NCBI GenBank assembly: GCA_030762175.1
Contig: CM060846.1
Span: 241,081,512 to 241,145,511, forward strand
Source of the DNA: Metallyticus violacea
Lineage: Eukaryota > Arthropoda > Insecta > Mantodea > Metallyticidae
Direction: 5' to 3'
Length of the DNA stretch: 64,000 nt
This document shows positions 1 to 11,850 of the stretch, piece by piece. The notes below the pieces were generated by a model that was not told the DNA's origin, made no database searches, and saw only the letters and a list, made by a program, of their open reading frames with translations. Position numbers and translations under genes: made by a program. Every line of letters starts with the position of its first letter. Position 1 is the first letter of the stretch.

Positions 1-2365
1 GTTTTGTTCAATGTAATCACCACAGTTTCAAATATAGGCATGCACTACAGGTAATAATAGACAATATAGTACAGCGATGTCTGATGATAATTTTGGAGAG
101 ATGGTGGGCGGTGAGTGGAAAGGTTTGACATCTTCAGTATCTATTTAACATGGGAGCAGGAGGCAGATGATGACCTTGGGTGATTCTAGTGACCAGGTCA
201 GGTGGATGTACTAAAGGTGGTCACCGTTTTGTTCTCAGACGGCGGGCAGGTAAATGGGGATAATGTCTCCGACATTAAGAGTAGCCTCGTTTGGAAAGCA
301 TCCGTTAAGATGACTCTATTGTCGATGGCGGTTGTAGTATGTTTGCCAAAACAAAAGGTACATCTAGTTTAGGCGACCAAGTGTAAAAATGTTGACGTTA
401 AGTACGTATGCACTGGAGGAGTGAATTTGGTTGTGACGATTTTAGCATTGTTTTGCTGGAAGACGACCTAATGTAAAGGATTTTGAAAGAGTATATTATC
501 CGTCCACGTTAACAGTGTGTGCGACGTCAGTAGCCGGACGCTGAGATTGTTTTCCTATCCAACGCATGTCTTGATATACACTTCTAAGACCTACCATATT
601 CACGAATGTTGCATTAAACTCACAAACACTCTATTTTTATAAGCGCACGATCAGATACACAACAGCTGGTGGTGAATCCCTCACATTGTTTCATTTTTAA
701 GGCAACACGTAAATTTATCTGTACTAAATCAGTGTCATCTGAAACTAGAGCTACCCTCCCCTCCTTACGTAGAAAATGACCAGCAGTACAAACATACCAC
801 TAATTATATTTTCAAAAATTCAACGATTTTGTCCATTTATCGCATCTAATGTACACCACCGTTTTAGGGCCACATTTTTCTCTATGTCTTTTCAAACTAT
901 CACAATAATTCTTATTTCCACAAATCATCGGGTGACATGTTCATTTCACACCAAACGCAATGTTCTTTATTTCCACGGAACAGAACCCATGTGCGCAACA
1001 CTAGCGGCATACCGGCAGTGCCACGTAACAGCAACAAATCATTCATTTGCTCCCATCACTCCAAATTTCTCACATTGCTGTTACTCTATGTCAATTACTC
1101 TATCAAAATCCCCCTCAACCTTTTCAACAACTTCTTACACACTTTCCATGTACATTCACTTTAACTAACACAAATAATGATCCTTTGGTTGTCATGTGAT
1201 ACTCATCCCTCCCGGTAAGCGGCCAGTATACTGAACATACACAATTTATATTTTATCCTAAGAAATATAGCTACACCTCAATTCCCTTCTTCTGTTAACT
1301 TACTCCATGTCCCATTTTTAACCGCATTCTTTATGAACAATCCGATTACTTCATTACTATAAAAACACACTCCGAATTAGTTTGTAAGAACATGTTGATT
1401 TTTCCGTCCCTAGTGCATCCAACGACACTGGCGCCCATGTTGGCAAACTCGACGTAACTCAAATTTCTCAATCTGGAGTATCAACGACTAATGAATGCAG
1501 TGAAGTCGAAACATTTAATTCTACAGTCAGAACAGTTTACAAGTCTCGTTACATAGTTCAGCCTGTCGGAGGTTAAACTCCACGTTGCCAAGATTTTCTT
1601 GCGTAGAACTATTCTCAGTGTAGCTATAGGTTATAACTTTAATAAAATCCTTTGTTAAATGCCTAAATCTCGTAATACTTTCTGTCTTTATTTATTTTTT
1701 TTTTTTTTTTGTCACAAAGTAACTACTATTTCAAAGCTAAAACTCCCGAATTGTTAATTGGGATTAATGGACGATCAAATAGAGTAGTCATTAGCTCCCA
1801 AACAAAATCAAACTTGACCAACGAAAATGGTAAAAGAGTTCAAGATCTAATAAAGGATCAAAATGTCACACTAATTCCCAAGGAAATAAAAAAAAATACC
1901 AGTACACTACCATAATTGGTGTTGGAAAGATTGTTAAGTGCACTCTTGAGGCAAGAAATATTTACAACTTCGGAAAGGAGCGTAATTCACATGTATGCGT
2001 CCCCAATTCGTTTCATTTTTCGCTCATCTTGTAATCATTCTATCTGTTAGACTAACTGAAATACAAATTTAAAGTCTAGTTAAAAGGTAGTGTTTAATTC
2101 ATGCGTCCCCGCGACGAGCGTTTAAATATCGATGTCTTGAATGTTAATATATATATTTAATGATTTATGTATATACACATACTCAGTCCCATTTATTCCC
2201 TATAAACGGCATCGACGATTCTTCTTAAACAATTGTTTGTACCGTATTCATTCTAAAAACCTAGCAACGGCTGCTGAAGTAAAACGATAGATCGCAGTCT
2301 TCTCTAGCTCGACAGCGTTGTACAGCCAGCAGCGCAGACAGGGTCTGCGATGTTCCTTCTTCATT
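1..2365. other. AT-rich spacer without recognisable gene
   Basis: Only short open frames occur, none resembling a protein family I know and none longer than expected by chance. A poly(T) run lies at about 1695-1710. No tRNA-like head, TSD-bounded insert or transposase motif was seen. An old repeat too decayed to recognise by eye is possible. Confidence 0.5.
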
Positions 2366-2369
2366 TTGT

Positions 2370-2642
2370 AATAGTGTTCAATGTCCGTTTTTACTAATGA
2401 GGTATCACAGGACATGGACACTGGTGATACATGAGATGAATTAATAAATTGAAAAGGAATTTTTTAGAGTACAAAGCGTTCCAGACATAAGTATAGGGTA
2501 CCTCCTTAGCATTTTCCATTTATGAGGACTGAGAAACACCTGGAAAATAACTCAGTCAGGGAGGACGATCCTGGCGGAAATCAAACCCCAGACCTCCCAC
2601 TCAAGAGTTCGCTCTTTAATGACCTCGGCCACTCCTGTTGGT
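2370..2642 (-). mobile_element. SINE B copy, decayed, reverse orientation
   Basis: On the minus strand this copy has a class-II-tRNA-like head (Leu/Ser type: GGCCGAGGTC, then a T-arm-like B box), followed by the family body: CCTGACTGAG, a T-rich stretch, CATAAATGGAAAATGC, GGTACC, and a tail region with ATCACCAGTGTCC. The same order appears in five other copies in the window. This one has many substitutions and no clear TSD, so it is an old insertion. SINEs have no protein product and depend on a LINE for movement. Confidence 0.85.
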
Positions 2643-2722
2643 GCCATTTTCGTGCGTATACTACAAGACGATGGGCAAAGCTATGTCGCCAAAGACTGTA
2701 TGTGCTGTGCAGAAAGTCACAG

Positions 2723-3016
2723 TTTTTTTTATTCATTTATTTACGGACGCTCTTTAACATCTCAGGTCATCAGCGTCCCATTCAACTCAGGGCGTGAAAC
2801 GGCCGACAAACTTTGCTCAGAGGCCTCTCTTTCAGGCTTGATGTTCTTTTTCGTGCCGTAAATGTACGACACGGGACCCACGGATTACTGCCCTTCCGAA
2901 GGAAGCCATACTTACGATTTTACGCCCGAAAAAAATCCATCGGTCCTGGCCGGGTTCGAACCCGCGATCTTGAGTTTAGGAGGCAAGTATGGTAACCACT
3001 ACACCAGGACCGACAT
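2723..3016 (-). mobile_element. SINE A copy, full length, reverse orientation
   Basis: The minus strand reads from a tRNA-like head (acceptor halves GGTCCTG and CAGGACC, B box GGTTCGAACCC) through the family body to the tail with GATGTTAAAGAGCGTCCG and an A-rich end, seen as poly(T) on the plus strand. It is flanked by the short direct repeat gtcacag at 2716-2722 and 3017-3023, a likely TSD from target-primed reverse transcription. It lies 80 bp from a SINE B copy. Confidence 0.92.
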
Positions 3017-3023
3017 GTCACAG

Positions 3024-4350
3024 GCTGCTCAGGCATCTGTAAAGGAGATGAAAATGAAGCTGTGCCGGCAGTAGTCGAAACGTGTACCTTGGTCCCTTTC
3101 GGTCCACTGCTGAGGGCACATCTTTGTCATTATTCCTAGGTATGATATCAACAGTTTGCAACCGAAGTAGCGATGTAGCACTTCCACGTGCCGTTATAAA
3201 GAAGGACTTAACTACAACAATGTTGTGCATTAAGCGGGAATTCGTAAATCTCCACAAGGACTTAGATTGAAGTGAAAGTAAGTTTTTTTCAGCAAAATTA
3301 CGCTTAGCCCCTCGTATAAGTATTGTTTAAAGATCGAGAGGGACAAAAACGAACGTTATCTAGCAACATGTGCTATAATTGAATGTTCTATACTTACTTG
3401 ATGGGCAGAGATCTTGCCTGATGGAGGAGGTATGCTGGAATACGTTTACGAAAATCTTTGTAGTAGAGCATATATTATTATAACCTCTCAACAGACAGAA
3501 AGCAATTTTTGTAAATAGCAGTTGTAAGATGATTATTAAATGCCCCTACACTTCTACAGTATTCTCTCACCTGCAGACTGCCTTTGGCATTTCATGTCAC
3601 AAGTTACGGCGATCGCCTTTCTTTAGAAGAGGACAATAACGGCAATAGAGGACACCATCTTGCGCTTTTGAATAGGTTAGACACGCCACCTATCCAGACA
3701 TTTATTGTGAAATGCAAACGTAAAGGAAACACACAGGAATTATCAAGTTGTATATAGGTTTTCAACATATCATATCTAACATCCATAAAAATATTAATGC
3801 ACTTTGTTAATTGCACAAACAGGCTGGTGTGTTTACCGCTATGAACAATGCTTTGGAGAACTAGTAACCGTATTTCGACCACGGCTTATTTCACACTGAG
3901 GTTTGGACTCATCACCAACAGAACAAACCTGGAAAGAAACTGCATCATTTAAAGAACCATTCTTGGCCACTTTATTTTAGGATTGAGGAAACTCTCGGTG
4001 TTTGCGCTACTCTTCCTATTTTCAGAACCAACTTTTAAATTACACAAATAAGTAGGATAGCAGCACGTAAATAACTTCAAAAGAAAAATGTTTGCTTACT
4101 GATACGTGCTTAAGATACTGAGGTAAAGAAGTTGTGTACTGTGTCATTCTTGTCTCAAAATCTTAAAATGAAGGTGCCTGCAGAAAGAAGACTTTCTCTT
4201 TTGTTGCGTGCAGTCCTTAAGACTGCATGACTGATGTGAGAATTTTAAACTGCATTCTTTTCAAAGAAGATAACATTACAACTTTAAAAATATTTTCTCT
4301 TATTACTTAGTTTATGTATATTAAACATGAGAACAAGTTTGTATTCATTG
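3024..4350. other. Spacer without recognisable gene
   Basis: Moderately AT-rich. Small open frames on both strands show no family resemblance. No RNA gene or repeat was recognised. Confidence 0.5.
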
Positions 4351-4361
4351 ATTTATCTTTG

Positions 4362-4652
4362 CGGGTCCTGGTGGTGTAGTGGTAACCATACTTGTCTTCT
4401 AAACCCAAGATCGCGGGTTCGATCCCGGCCAGGACCGATGGATTTTTAGGGCGTAAAAATCCTAAGTATGGTTCCTATGGAAGGGAAGTAAAGCAATGGG
4501 TCCCGTGTCGTACATTTACGGCACGATAAAGAGCCTCAAGCTAGAAAAAGAGGCCTCTGAGCAAAATTGTCGGCCTTTTCACGCCCTGAATTGAATGGGA
4601 CGCTGATGACCTTAGATGTTAAAGAGCGTCCGTAATTAAACAAAAACAAGTT
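4362..4652 (+). mobile_element. SINE A copy, full length, with 11-bp TSD
   Basis: The tRNA-like head starts near 4364: a 7-bp acceptor stem GGTCCTG/CAGGACC, A-box-like TGGTGTAGTGG and B box GGTTCGATCCC. These are Pol III promoter elements internal to the transcribed unit. The family body and an A-rich tail ending in aaacaaaaac follow. An exact TSD, atttatctttg, sits at 4351-4361 and 4653-4663. The anticodon region (TCTTCTAA) may point to a tRNA-Arg(TCT)-like ancestor, but the anticodon stem does not fold cleanly, so this is uncertain. Confidence 0.95.
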
Positions 4653-4663
4653 ATTTATCTTTG

Positions 4664-5310
4664 TCTATCCATGGCATAAATGGTAAGTATTATGTCAGTT
4701 TTTACAATTGTTTTTTTAATTTTATCTATTTGTTGAAAAATTAAAACAGGAATATATTTAGAAGGTTTGATTCGCCTAAAACCTCATTAACTACCTTCTT
4801 GTGTTGATAGTATTTTAAATAAATTATATTTATATTACATGGAAAATATTTCTAAGACATACAATATATTTTTGTATTCAGTCGAAGATGCTTTCACCAA
4901 TTACAGACTACACATTCTGCCTTTACTAAATTGACAGAAGAAAAACATGTTGCGCTTGCTACGTATTGCATAATTTTACGAGCTTTGGGTTCAAACCTTT
5001 CAAGTACAACGTGGAATCTCTTGTTAATAAAAATGTAAGCAGATTTTTCACATCTTCCAAAGTTTCGCGCAAACTTAATTAATATTGTACATTTTCGCAG
5101 AGAGGTTATAGTGAAACATCATGACATAGTGATGCAAGATGACTATTTTCGTAATGATAATGTAATTTCTTTGCCTTTTGATGTAGCACGTCGTGATTGA
5201 TATCATTTTCTCTCAAACTTTTTACTTTTACCAACGGTTTGTACTGAACATGCCAGGTCTCGCCCTGTGCTGGCGAACCTCCGTCAATAATGCTGCTAAC
5301 TCATTCTAGT
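4664..5310. other. AT-rich spacer
   Basis: No coding or structural feature recognised between two SINE A insertions. Confidence 0.5.
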
Positions 5311-5312
5311 GT

Positions 5313-5890
5313 CGGTCCTGGTAGTCTACTGGTAATCATACGTGCTTCGTAGACCCAAGGTCGTGGGTTGAATCGCGGTCAGATTTGTTTGTTTAAGGAC
5401 GCTCTTTAACATCTCAGGTCATCAGCGTCCCATTCTATTTAGGGCGTGAAACGGCCGAAAAATTTTGCTCAGAGGCCTCTTCTTTCAGGCTTATCGTGCC
5501 GTAAATGTACGACATGGGACACATGGCTTTACTTTCCTTCCAAAGGAAGCCATACTTGCGATTTTTACGCCCGAAAAAATCCATCGATTCTGGCCGGGTT
5601 CGAACTCGCTACCTTGGGTTTAGAAGGCAAGTGAGGCTACCATTACACCACCAGGACCGACAATCGCGGCCAGGGTCGATGGATTTATTGGAGTGTAAAA
5701 TCTTAAGTATTGAATCCTTCATAAGGGAAGTAAAGCCGTGGATTCTGTGTCGTAGCTTTACGGCAGGTAAAAGAACCTCAAGCGTGAAAAAGAGATCTCT
5801 AAACAAACCGTATAAGTCGTTTCACGCTCTGAATTGAATGGGGCGCTGATGACATGAGAAGTTAAAGAGCGTTCGTAAATATACTAAATA
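5313..5890 (+). mobile_element. Older SINE A copy, interrupted by a second SINE A
   Basis: The tRNA-like head lies at about 5313-5382 and the body and tail resume at 5662-5890, ending in GTTAAAGAGCGTTCG and an A-rich tail. The two parts become contiguous if the reverse-oriented insert and one copy of its target duplication are removed. This copy has more substitutions than the insert (for example a damaged B box GGTTGAATCGC), which fits it being the older of the two. Confidence 0.9.
5383..5661 (-). mobile_element. SINE A nested in an older SINE A, with 12-bp TSD
   Basis: Reverse-oriented copy from an A-rich tail (tttgtttgttt on the plus strand) to a tRNA-like head with intact acceptor halves. 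It is bounded by aatcgcggYcag at 5371-5382 and 5662-5673, a 12-bp TSD with one mismatch that belongs to the B-box region of the older SINE. This dates the two insertions relative to each other: the plus-strand copy came first. Confidence 0.93.
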
Positions 5891-7020
5891 AATATAATAT
5901 CAGAATATAATTTACCTCTACACTGCAGAAACTACTGCGTTTTCAAGTGAAGAAAGAACAATTGCGTATCTCTAAAGACATATAAAGGCAAAATATAAGT
6001 TGCAACACAAAACAACCCGTACTATCATCATGATGTCAAACTCGAGCAGTTCTACCTCTGTGGCATAAATATTAGGTAGGTAAAAGTCTGATTATCTTGA
6101 GTTGGCGGCTCTTGCGTAGTAGAAGAGGGACAGTGTAGTATTAGTTCTCAATGCACACAGGATTTAAAAAGGAATGGGGAAAAAGTTGTTGCTTCTCAAG
6201 GGAAAAATGTTAAGCACCTGCTCAACAGATTTGCTAGGGACACAAGCAACGATATCTGAACAGGTAAACAAAATAAATGAGGCCGCATTGTCGCGGCGGA
6301 GGAGGGGGGGTAGTAAACGCAGTACACGTTATTCCTTAGCTACCATGGTTTCTTTTCACAAGTCAACACAATTTGAATTGTTGGAACGTATGTAAACTGG
6401 AAACCTTTGGAGTTGGATCAACACACGGCAGGTAGGTGGTTAAGAGACTCTTAAACACCATCGAAAGCGAAATAGAGGGGTTAAAAACAATCTCCCAACA
6501 AGATGCTGCAGTTCGTGCAATTGTTGAAAGTCCTTTCCGTACTGACTGTGGATAATGGAATCCCTGCCAGCAGTGTTACTTCATGGCGTCGACTCCATAG
6601 AGCCGGCAATCATTATCGAAGAACGAAGAAGAAAGAGAAACTTTTTCCTTTCAATTGGGAACTTCGACTGGGATTTAACCTGCTGGAACTCCCTACACCG
6701 CATAAAGTATGCGATATCATAATTTGATTGGATGAAAAATACGAACAGCAAACATAATTCCGGACATATTACGTGTACTTTATTAGAATGGACCAGTGGT
6801 TGTGAACCTGAAAGGATACTAGAACTATATCTCGCTTGGATGCAGCAGAGTATGAAGAAATATTTAGTGATGCAGTTCTTCGGAGCACCAGAGCATTATT
6901 CCCCCTCGGGGAATCCAGTTATTGGATTAGATTATTAATTTCTGATCACGCTAGCTAAGATCATCAAATCTTATCTTCCGCATTACCAGTATAACTTACA
7001 GTACATGTTACAGAAAATAA
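5891..7020 (+). other. Spacer with unassigned coding-like frames (about 6.17-6.94 kb)
   Basis: Three consecutive plus-strand open frames (6174-6395, 6503-6727, 6732-6938) lie close together in different frames, as in a decayed coding sequence. I recognise no domain. The peptides include a basic stretch SRRRRGGSKR and, in an alternative frame, a plausible helical segment (RLLNTIESEIEGLKT). It may be a remnant of a transposon or retrovirus-like gene, or chance. No function is proposed. Confidence 0.25.
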
Positions 7021-7305
7021 GTCGGTCCTGGTGGTCTAATGGTAACAATACTTGCCTCGTAGACCCAAGTTCGCGGATTCATTCTCGACCAGGTTGGATG
7101 AATTTTTTCGGGCTTAAAAATCCTAAGTATGTCTTCCTTAAGAAGGGAAGTAAATCCGTGGGTTGCGTGTTGTGGATTTACGGCACATAAAAGAACCTTA
7201 AGCCTGAAAGAATAAGTCTCAGAAAATTTATCGGTCTTTCACTCCCTGGATGGAAAGGGGCGATGATATCCTGAGATGTTAAAGAGGGTCGTAAATAAAC
7301 CAAAT
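7021..7305 (+). mobile_element. SINE A copy, full length, decayed
   Basis: Starts with tRNA-like GGTCCTGGTGGTCTAATGG and runs through the family body to GATGTTAAAGAGGGTCG and an A-rich tail. The B box is damaged (GATTCATTCTC) and the acceptor 3' half reads CAGGTTG, so it is probably no longer transcribed. No clear TSD was found. Confidence 0.9.
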
Positions 7306-8540
7306 CAACAATACACAAATAATAAAATAATTTAAGAAAACATTTATTTGAATAGTTTATATGTAAATCCATTGTAAAGTAATTTTAACTACCCTAAACA
7401 CTTACAAAAATAATGACGATTACAATCAGGAAAAGGAATCCTCAAAACCGGTAACCAGGTTGGTGCAAGAAAACAAAATGGTAGCCCTAATGGAACACTG
7501 TAGACCGGTTTGGAAAGACCTTGGAAAATATCCAACATATTTTCAGCACCTAATAAATTCTGTTCTAAAATATCTGAAAGACGTATTAGACAGTAATGGT
7601 TCCTGGACTTCCTATTAAACATGTTATATTTTAAATATATTATTTCTGTAGTAATAATTACATTTGAAACATTTTGTAGCAATTAAAATGCTAACAGTCT
7701 CATGTTTCTCTACATATGTTATTGAATTTTATAATTTTAAACACTTATGTAACAATTTGAATTAATTTGGAACCTTTATTTTCGATCTTAAAAGCAATTT
7801 AAGTTATGATATTTCTTAGTAATGACTCAGATCAGTTTCATTGCTTAAGAAATCTATAATAAACACGTAATTTATTTTTCAATGAATAGCTGAATTTACA
7901 AAAATGATTTATTTTTATAAAAGTTTGTGATTTATGAATCTGTCATCAAAATATCTTATATCAATCAAATAAAATTATATAGGTTACAGGATATTAAAGG
8001 GAATTTGTTTGTAGTTCTTTCTTTGTCGTATTTTAATTAATTTTTGCTTAATGTTTTATAGTATTCATATATTTTATAAGTCTAACATTACTAACGCTGT
8101 ATATTTCGTGACCTTAAATATGAAATTAAACCTGCTAAACATTAATTACTTTCTACATGAATAACCCGTCCTTCACTGTGCCTACTTCACCAGCTCATGA
8201 TATCTAAACGCAACTGTTTTACCCCTCTCAATTCACATAGTGAGAATTTCAAGGCAATCTCTACTTTGTTTACATCTTTTGACCCTGCCTTTATAGCAAA
8301 CGAATTTCAGACGCCATTATAAAGATGTTCATGAAAGGCATAACAGAATATACGGTAAATTACGCTTTCTAACCATTAAGTTCAACTCTATGTAGAATAT
8401 TGTTTTAAGGTAGTATCACATCATTTATCTCTTTGCATATTGAAAACAACCTATTCTGTTCCTTGCCGCAATTCTTATGCCTGGAATGGGCTTCAAAACT
8501 GCAAGAATTTAAGCGTAAGCTGCAAGGCCCCTCTATTAGC
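7306..8540. other. AT-rich spacer
   Basis: Strongly AT-rich, with no recognisable gene. A 97-codon minus-strand frame (7389-7682) shows no family resemblance. Confidence 0.5.
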
Positions 8541-8544
8541 ACCG

Positions 8545-9490
8545 TTGAACGTTAGAAGTTTTATATTTCAGAAAATTTAATGATTGACGGTTACATGGCT
8601 GGTTGGGAGATTTTTTTTTTTTTTTTTGATTAGTGTTTAACGCCCGTTTTAACTACTGAGGCACCACAGGCGGTGGACACTGATGATACATGACATGAAA
8701 TGATATATTGGGAAAGGATTTTTTTTTTTTTAAGGAAGGAAGTGTTCCAGGCCTAAGTTTAGGTACCTCCCCGGCATTTGCCAGTTATGAAGACTGAGGA
8801 AAACCTGGAAAAAACCCCAGTCAGGGAGGACGGTCCTGGCGGGATTCGAACCGCAGACCTCCCGCTCACGAGTCCATGCCTTAACGACCTCGGCCACCCG
8901 TGGCGGTCTGGTTGGGAGATAGCCCGCTCTTTAAAAGCATTCAGTGATAGGGAAATCGTAGGGAAATATATGATTCTGGTTGCTGGGAAGATATGTCCCG
9001 AATATAAAAAATGTTTCGAAAAGATCATATTATCCAAACTAGCGTAGGAAGGAGAGTAAAATCCATAGCCGATAAAATTCAGTTACCAAAAATGTATTGT
9101 TTTTTCTTTTGCAATTGACGATTGCTCCGCCTTAATGATACAGCGCCACTGAGTACTTTTTTCAAGGAGTAATGTAAATTTGTGAATAGTTATTTAATTT
9201 GATACCTCTAAAGGAAAAAAAACCGCAGATGAAATTACATTGAAAGCAGTGCAAACTCTTGCAATCAAACGTTAAAATGTGTTGTGACCGATGGAACTTC
9301 AAATAAAGCAGGGAAATCAAAGGGATTAGCTGAACCTAACTCCATTTTTATATGAAAGACACTATTATTAAAAATTAGTTCATGTTTGTTGCATAATTCA
9401 TAAAGAGCACCTCTGTAGTAATGCTATAAAAATGGTATACGTCATAAGCGTGGTAGTAAAAACAATAAATAAATCAAGTATAATTCCCTG
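8545..9490 (+). pseudogene. hAT/ZBED-like transposase remnant
   Basis: Translating across frames gives an ordered series of motifs typical of ZBED5-like hAT transposases. The first is YMAGWEIARSLKAFSDREIV at the SINE insertion point, followed by ICPEYKKCFEKIILS (about 8990-9040). A stretch resembling FAIDDCSALNDTAPLSTFF follows near 9100-9165. Next come CVVTDGTSNKAGKSKGLAEP (9278-9337) and HVCCIIHKEHLCS (9380-9418) with VVVKTINKSS behind it. In the family these come from the DDE/RNase H fold, with the TDG and CxIHRE motifs near catalytic positions. Stops and frameshifts show it is dead. The C-terminal half is not recognisable. A SINE B lies inside it. The assignment rests on remembered family patterns, not an alignment. 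Confidence 0.55.
8612..8907 (-). mobile_element. SINE B copy, full length, with 13-bp TSD, inside the hAT-like remnant
   Basis: Reverse-oriented copy with a poly(T) (its A-tail) at 8612-8628, the full family body, and a class-II-tRNA-like head (GGCCGAGGTCGTTAAGG on the minus strand). The TSD ctggttgggagat is exact at 8599-8611 and 8908-8920. Removing the insert and one TSD copy joins transposase codons in frame across the site (MAGWEIARS), which supports both the insertion and the reading of the host remnant. Confidence 0.95.
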
Positions 9491-11547
9491 AAATATAGGT
9501 AGTTCATGTATCATCTTCAAGAAAACGAGGATTTAATCTAGCACACTGACAGGCGATCCAGTCGGGGCAGAATGCTTTGTAGCTTTTTTGACTTGCGTGA
9601 TATTATTTCCTGTAGTAGCACGCAAGGAGAAATGAATCACTTTTACATTAAGTACTACCTAAACTCAAAAACTATTCTTATTTTCGGGACATTACTATTA
9701 CAGCGTTAAAATCATGAGTGAGTTAATGGATTAACTTTTTCCGTTGACATATGTGAGCATTTAAATGACAAATATTTATCCTAAAGGAGGAATAAAATTA
9801 TAATTAAAATGTATCATGCAGAGAAAGCATTTTCTGCAAAGCTTGAGTTGTGGAAAACACATCTACAAGACAAATGATTATTATCACTTTCCTTATATCT
9901 CTTCAGCTCATTATCATACATGCGTCGATAAACGTGTAGCAATATTAAATTATCTTATGTTCAGACATGGTAGTTTTGTTGACTTTAAACATGTGAAAAA
10001 AGGATTTCAGATCATTGCAGATCCAATAGAAAATTGGTGAGGGGCGTCCTCTTAGTGCAAATATAAAAGTTACTGGTAAATTTTGGAGAAAGAATTATAG
10101 TAAAATTTGCATTTTATTTACCTTAGCATAGTTAATGATTCAGAGTCAAGAAAATTAACGAGATTGTTCTCTTAATGGCCCTCCAAATCGTATTAGTCAT
10201 TAGCTTTAATATCATTAGTATCAGTGCATATGGAAGACTCGTTGCCGAGCATACCACATCAGTGGGCGGGAATTTTTACGCATGTTAATGCTGCGCAAGC
10301 ACACACTCCTTATTCTGTACAATGACTAATAGATTGCCTATGTGTTTTTTTTTTTTTTACCTAAAAAGTAAATATCATTTAGGAGCCATGATGAGTCTAC
10401 TGATTTCATAAATAGAGAGAATAACATATAAATTGTTAATCTTCTTAGAGAACATAACATAATGCCTGCCAATCATCTGAAATCTAGTGAACATTACCTT
10501 ATATTAAAAATGATCTTATAAATATTATTTCAAAAGTTCTTATTTACGCCATTAACAAAATAGACTTCTCAGTTTGTTTCAATCTTTTTAGATGGAACAA
10601 CTGGTGGAGTCAATAACTCACATTATCTACATGCCTCAGATCATAAAGGAGAGCCTCAAGAAAAAGTGTTAAGTTTTTGTGATGTAGGTGCAGCACGTTC
10701 TGCTGAAGAATTGTTTAACATATCCAAATTGCAAAAGATTTCCGTTTTGAATTCAAACTAGTCAGAGCAGCAGTTTATGGCAACACAAATATCTAGAGTA
10801 CAAGAAAAATATTTACAAGTCATTTTCACATATTGCTACAGCAACATCTTAAATTTTATTTTACAATAGTCTGCTTTCGCCAATAAAGTTTGCGGTTTAT
10901 TTTTGAAAGCATTGTCTGGAATATCTTCATTTTCCTCTTATATTCAAATAATGCATTTAAACACATCATTGAAAAGAGTATCTTGAGCTGTGTCTAAACG
11001 TTGGAACTTTTGTTCAAGATTAGTGAACACGGTACAAGAAATGTAACATGAGATGATTGTGTCTTTTGAAGACGTTGTAAGAATTGTGATAATTGGGGTT
11101 CCTACTGTTATCACGGACTCATTGGTTAGTTAAATTTCAGTCTGAATAGAGACAGTATGTTCTTTTGAGGTTTTCTTAAAGATATTTAACCATTCAGACA
11201 TGTTTTTGGGAGAGTACAAAAACCCCTTGATATTGTTTACTGCGATAAACAGATTGCAAAATTTCAACATATTCTTACTTCACAAAGAAATTGTTTTGAA
11301 ACAGTGTGGGGAAAATGTCCGTTAATAAGAGATCAACAATTTGTCCTTGTGCTTCAAAAACTTCTAGTCATGTTTAGCCTCATGAAAATAGTAGTTACAT
11401 CTACTCTTTTCAGGAAGGTTCTTATTTTTCCATTCGGGGGCATAGCAACCTTCCTACAGACCGCAAGTACTGAGAATGAATACCAAAGTCCAGACGCGAT
11501 TACTGTACCATTAGAATGCCATGCGATAGTAGGAAAGCGTGGAGTTC
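9491..11547. other. Spacer, possibly further decayed transposon sequence
   Basis: Follows the hAT-like remnant. Several short plus-strand frames exist (9816-10040, 11304-11582), but none matches a family I know. It could hold the eroded C-terminal half of the transposase. A short poly(T) lies near 10347-10359. Confidence 0.3.
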
Positions 11548-11850
11548 CTGTTTTTTTTTTTTTTTTTTTTAATATTGTTTAACGCCTGTTTCAACTACTG
11601 AGGCATCACAGGTGATTGACACTGATGATACATGAGATGAAATGATAAACTAGGAAAGGATTTCTTTTTTAAAGAAAGGAAACGTTCCAGGCCTATGTTT
11701 TAGGGTACCTCTTCGACATTTGCCATTTATGAGGACTGAGGAACATCTGAAAAAAACCTCAGTTAGGAAGGACGGTCCTGTGGAAATCGATTCCCAGACC
11801 TTCTGCTCACGAGTCCGCGCCTTAACGACTTCGGCTAACTGGCGGTTTTC
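11548..11850 (-). mobile_element. SINE B copy, full length, reverse orientation
   Basis: Runs from a 20-nt poly(T) at about 11551-11570 (its A-tail) through the family body (CACTGATGATACATGAG; GGTACC; ACCTCAGTTAGGAAGG) to a class-II-tRNA-like head (CGAAGTCGTTAAGGCGCGG on the minus strand). The long uninterrupted tail suggests a fairly young insertion, although the body has substitutions. No convincing TSD was found. Confidence 0.9.

Noticed and set aside
4364..4440. Possible true tRNA gene
   Set aside because: It has acceptor, A-box and B-box features but is the head of a TSD-flanked SINE A whose body follows directly; the anticodon stem does not fold well. The same applies to the other SINE heads.
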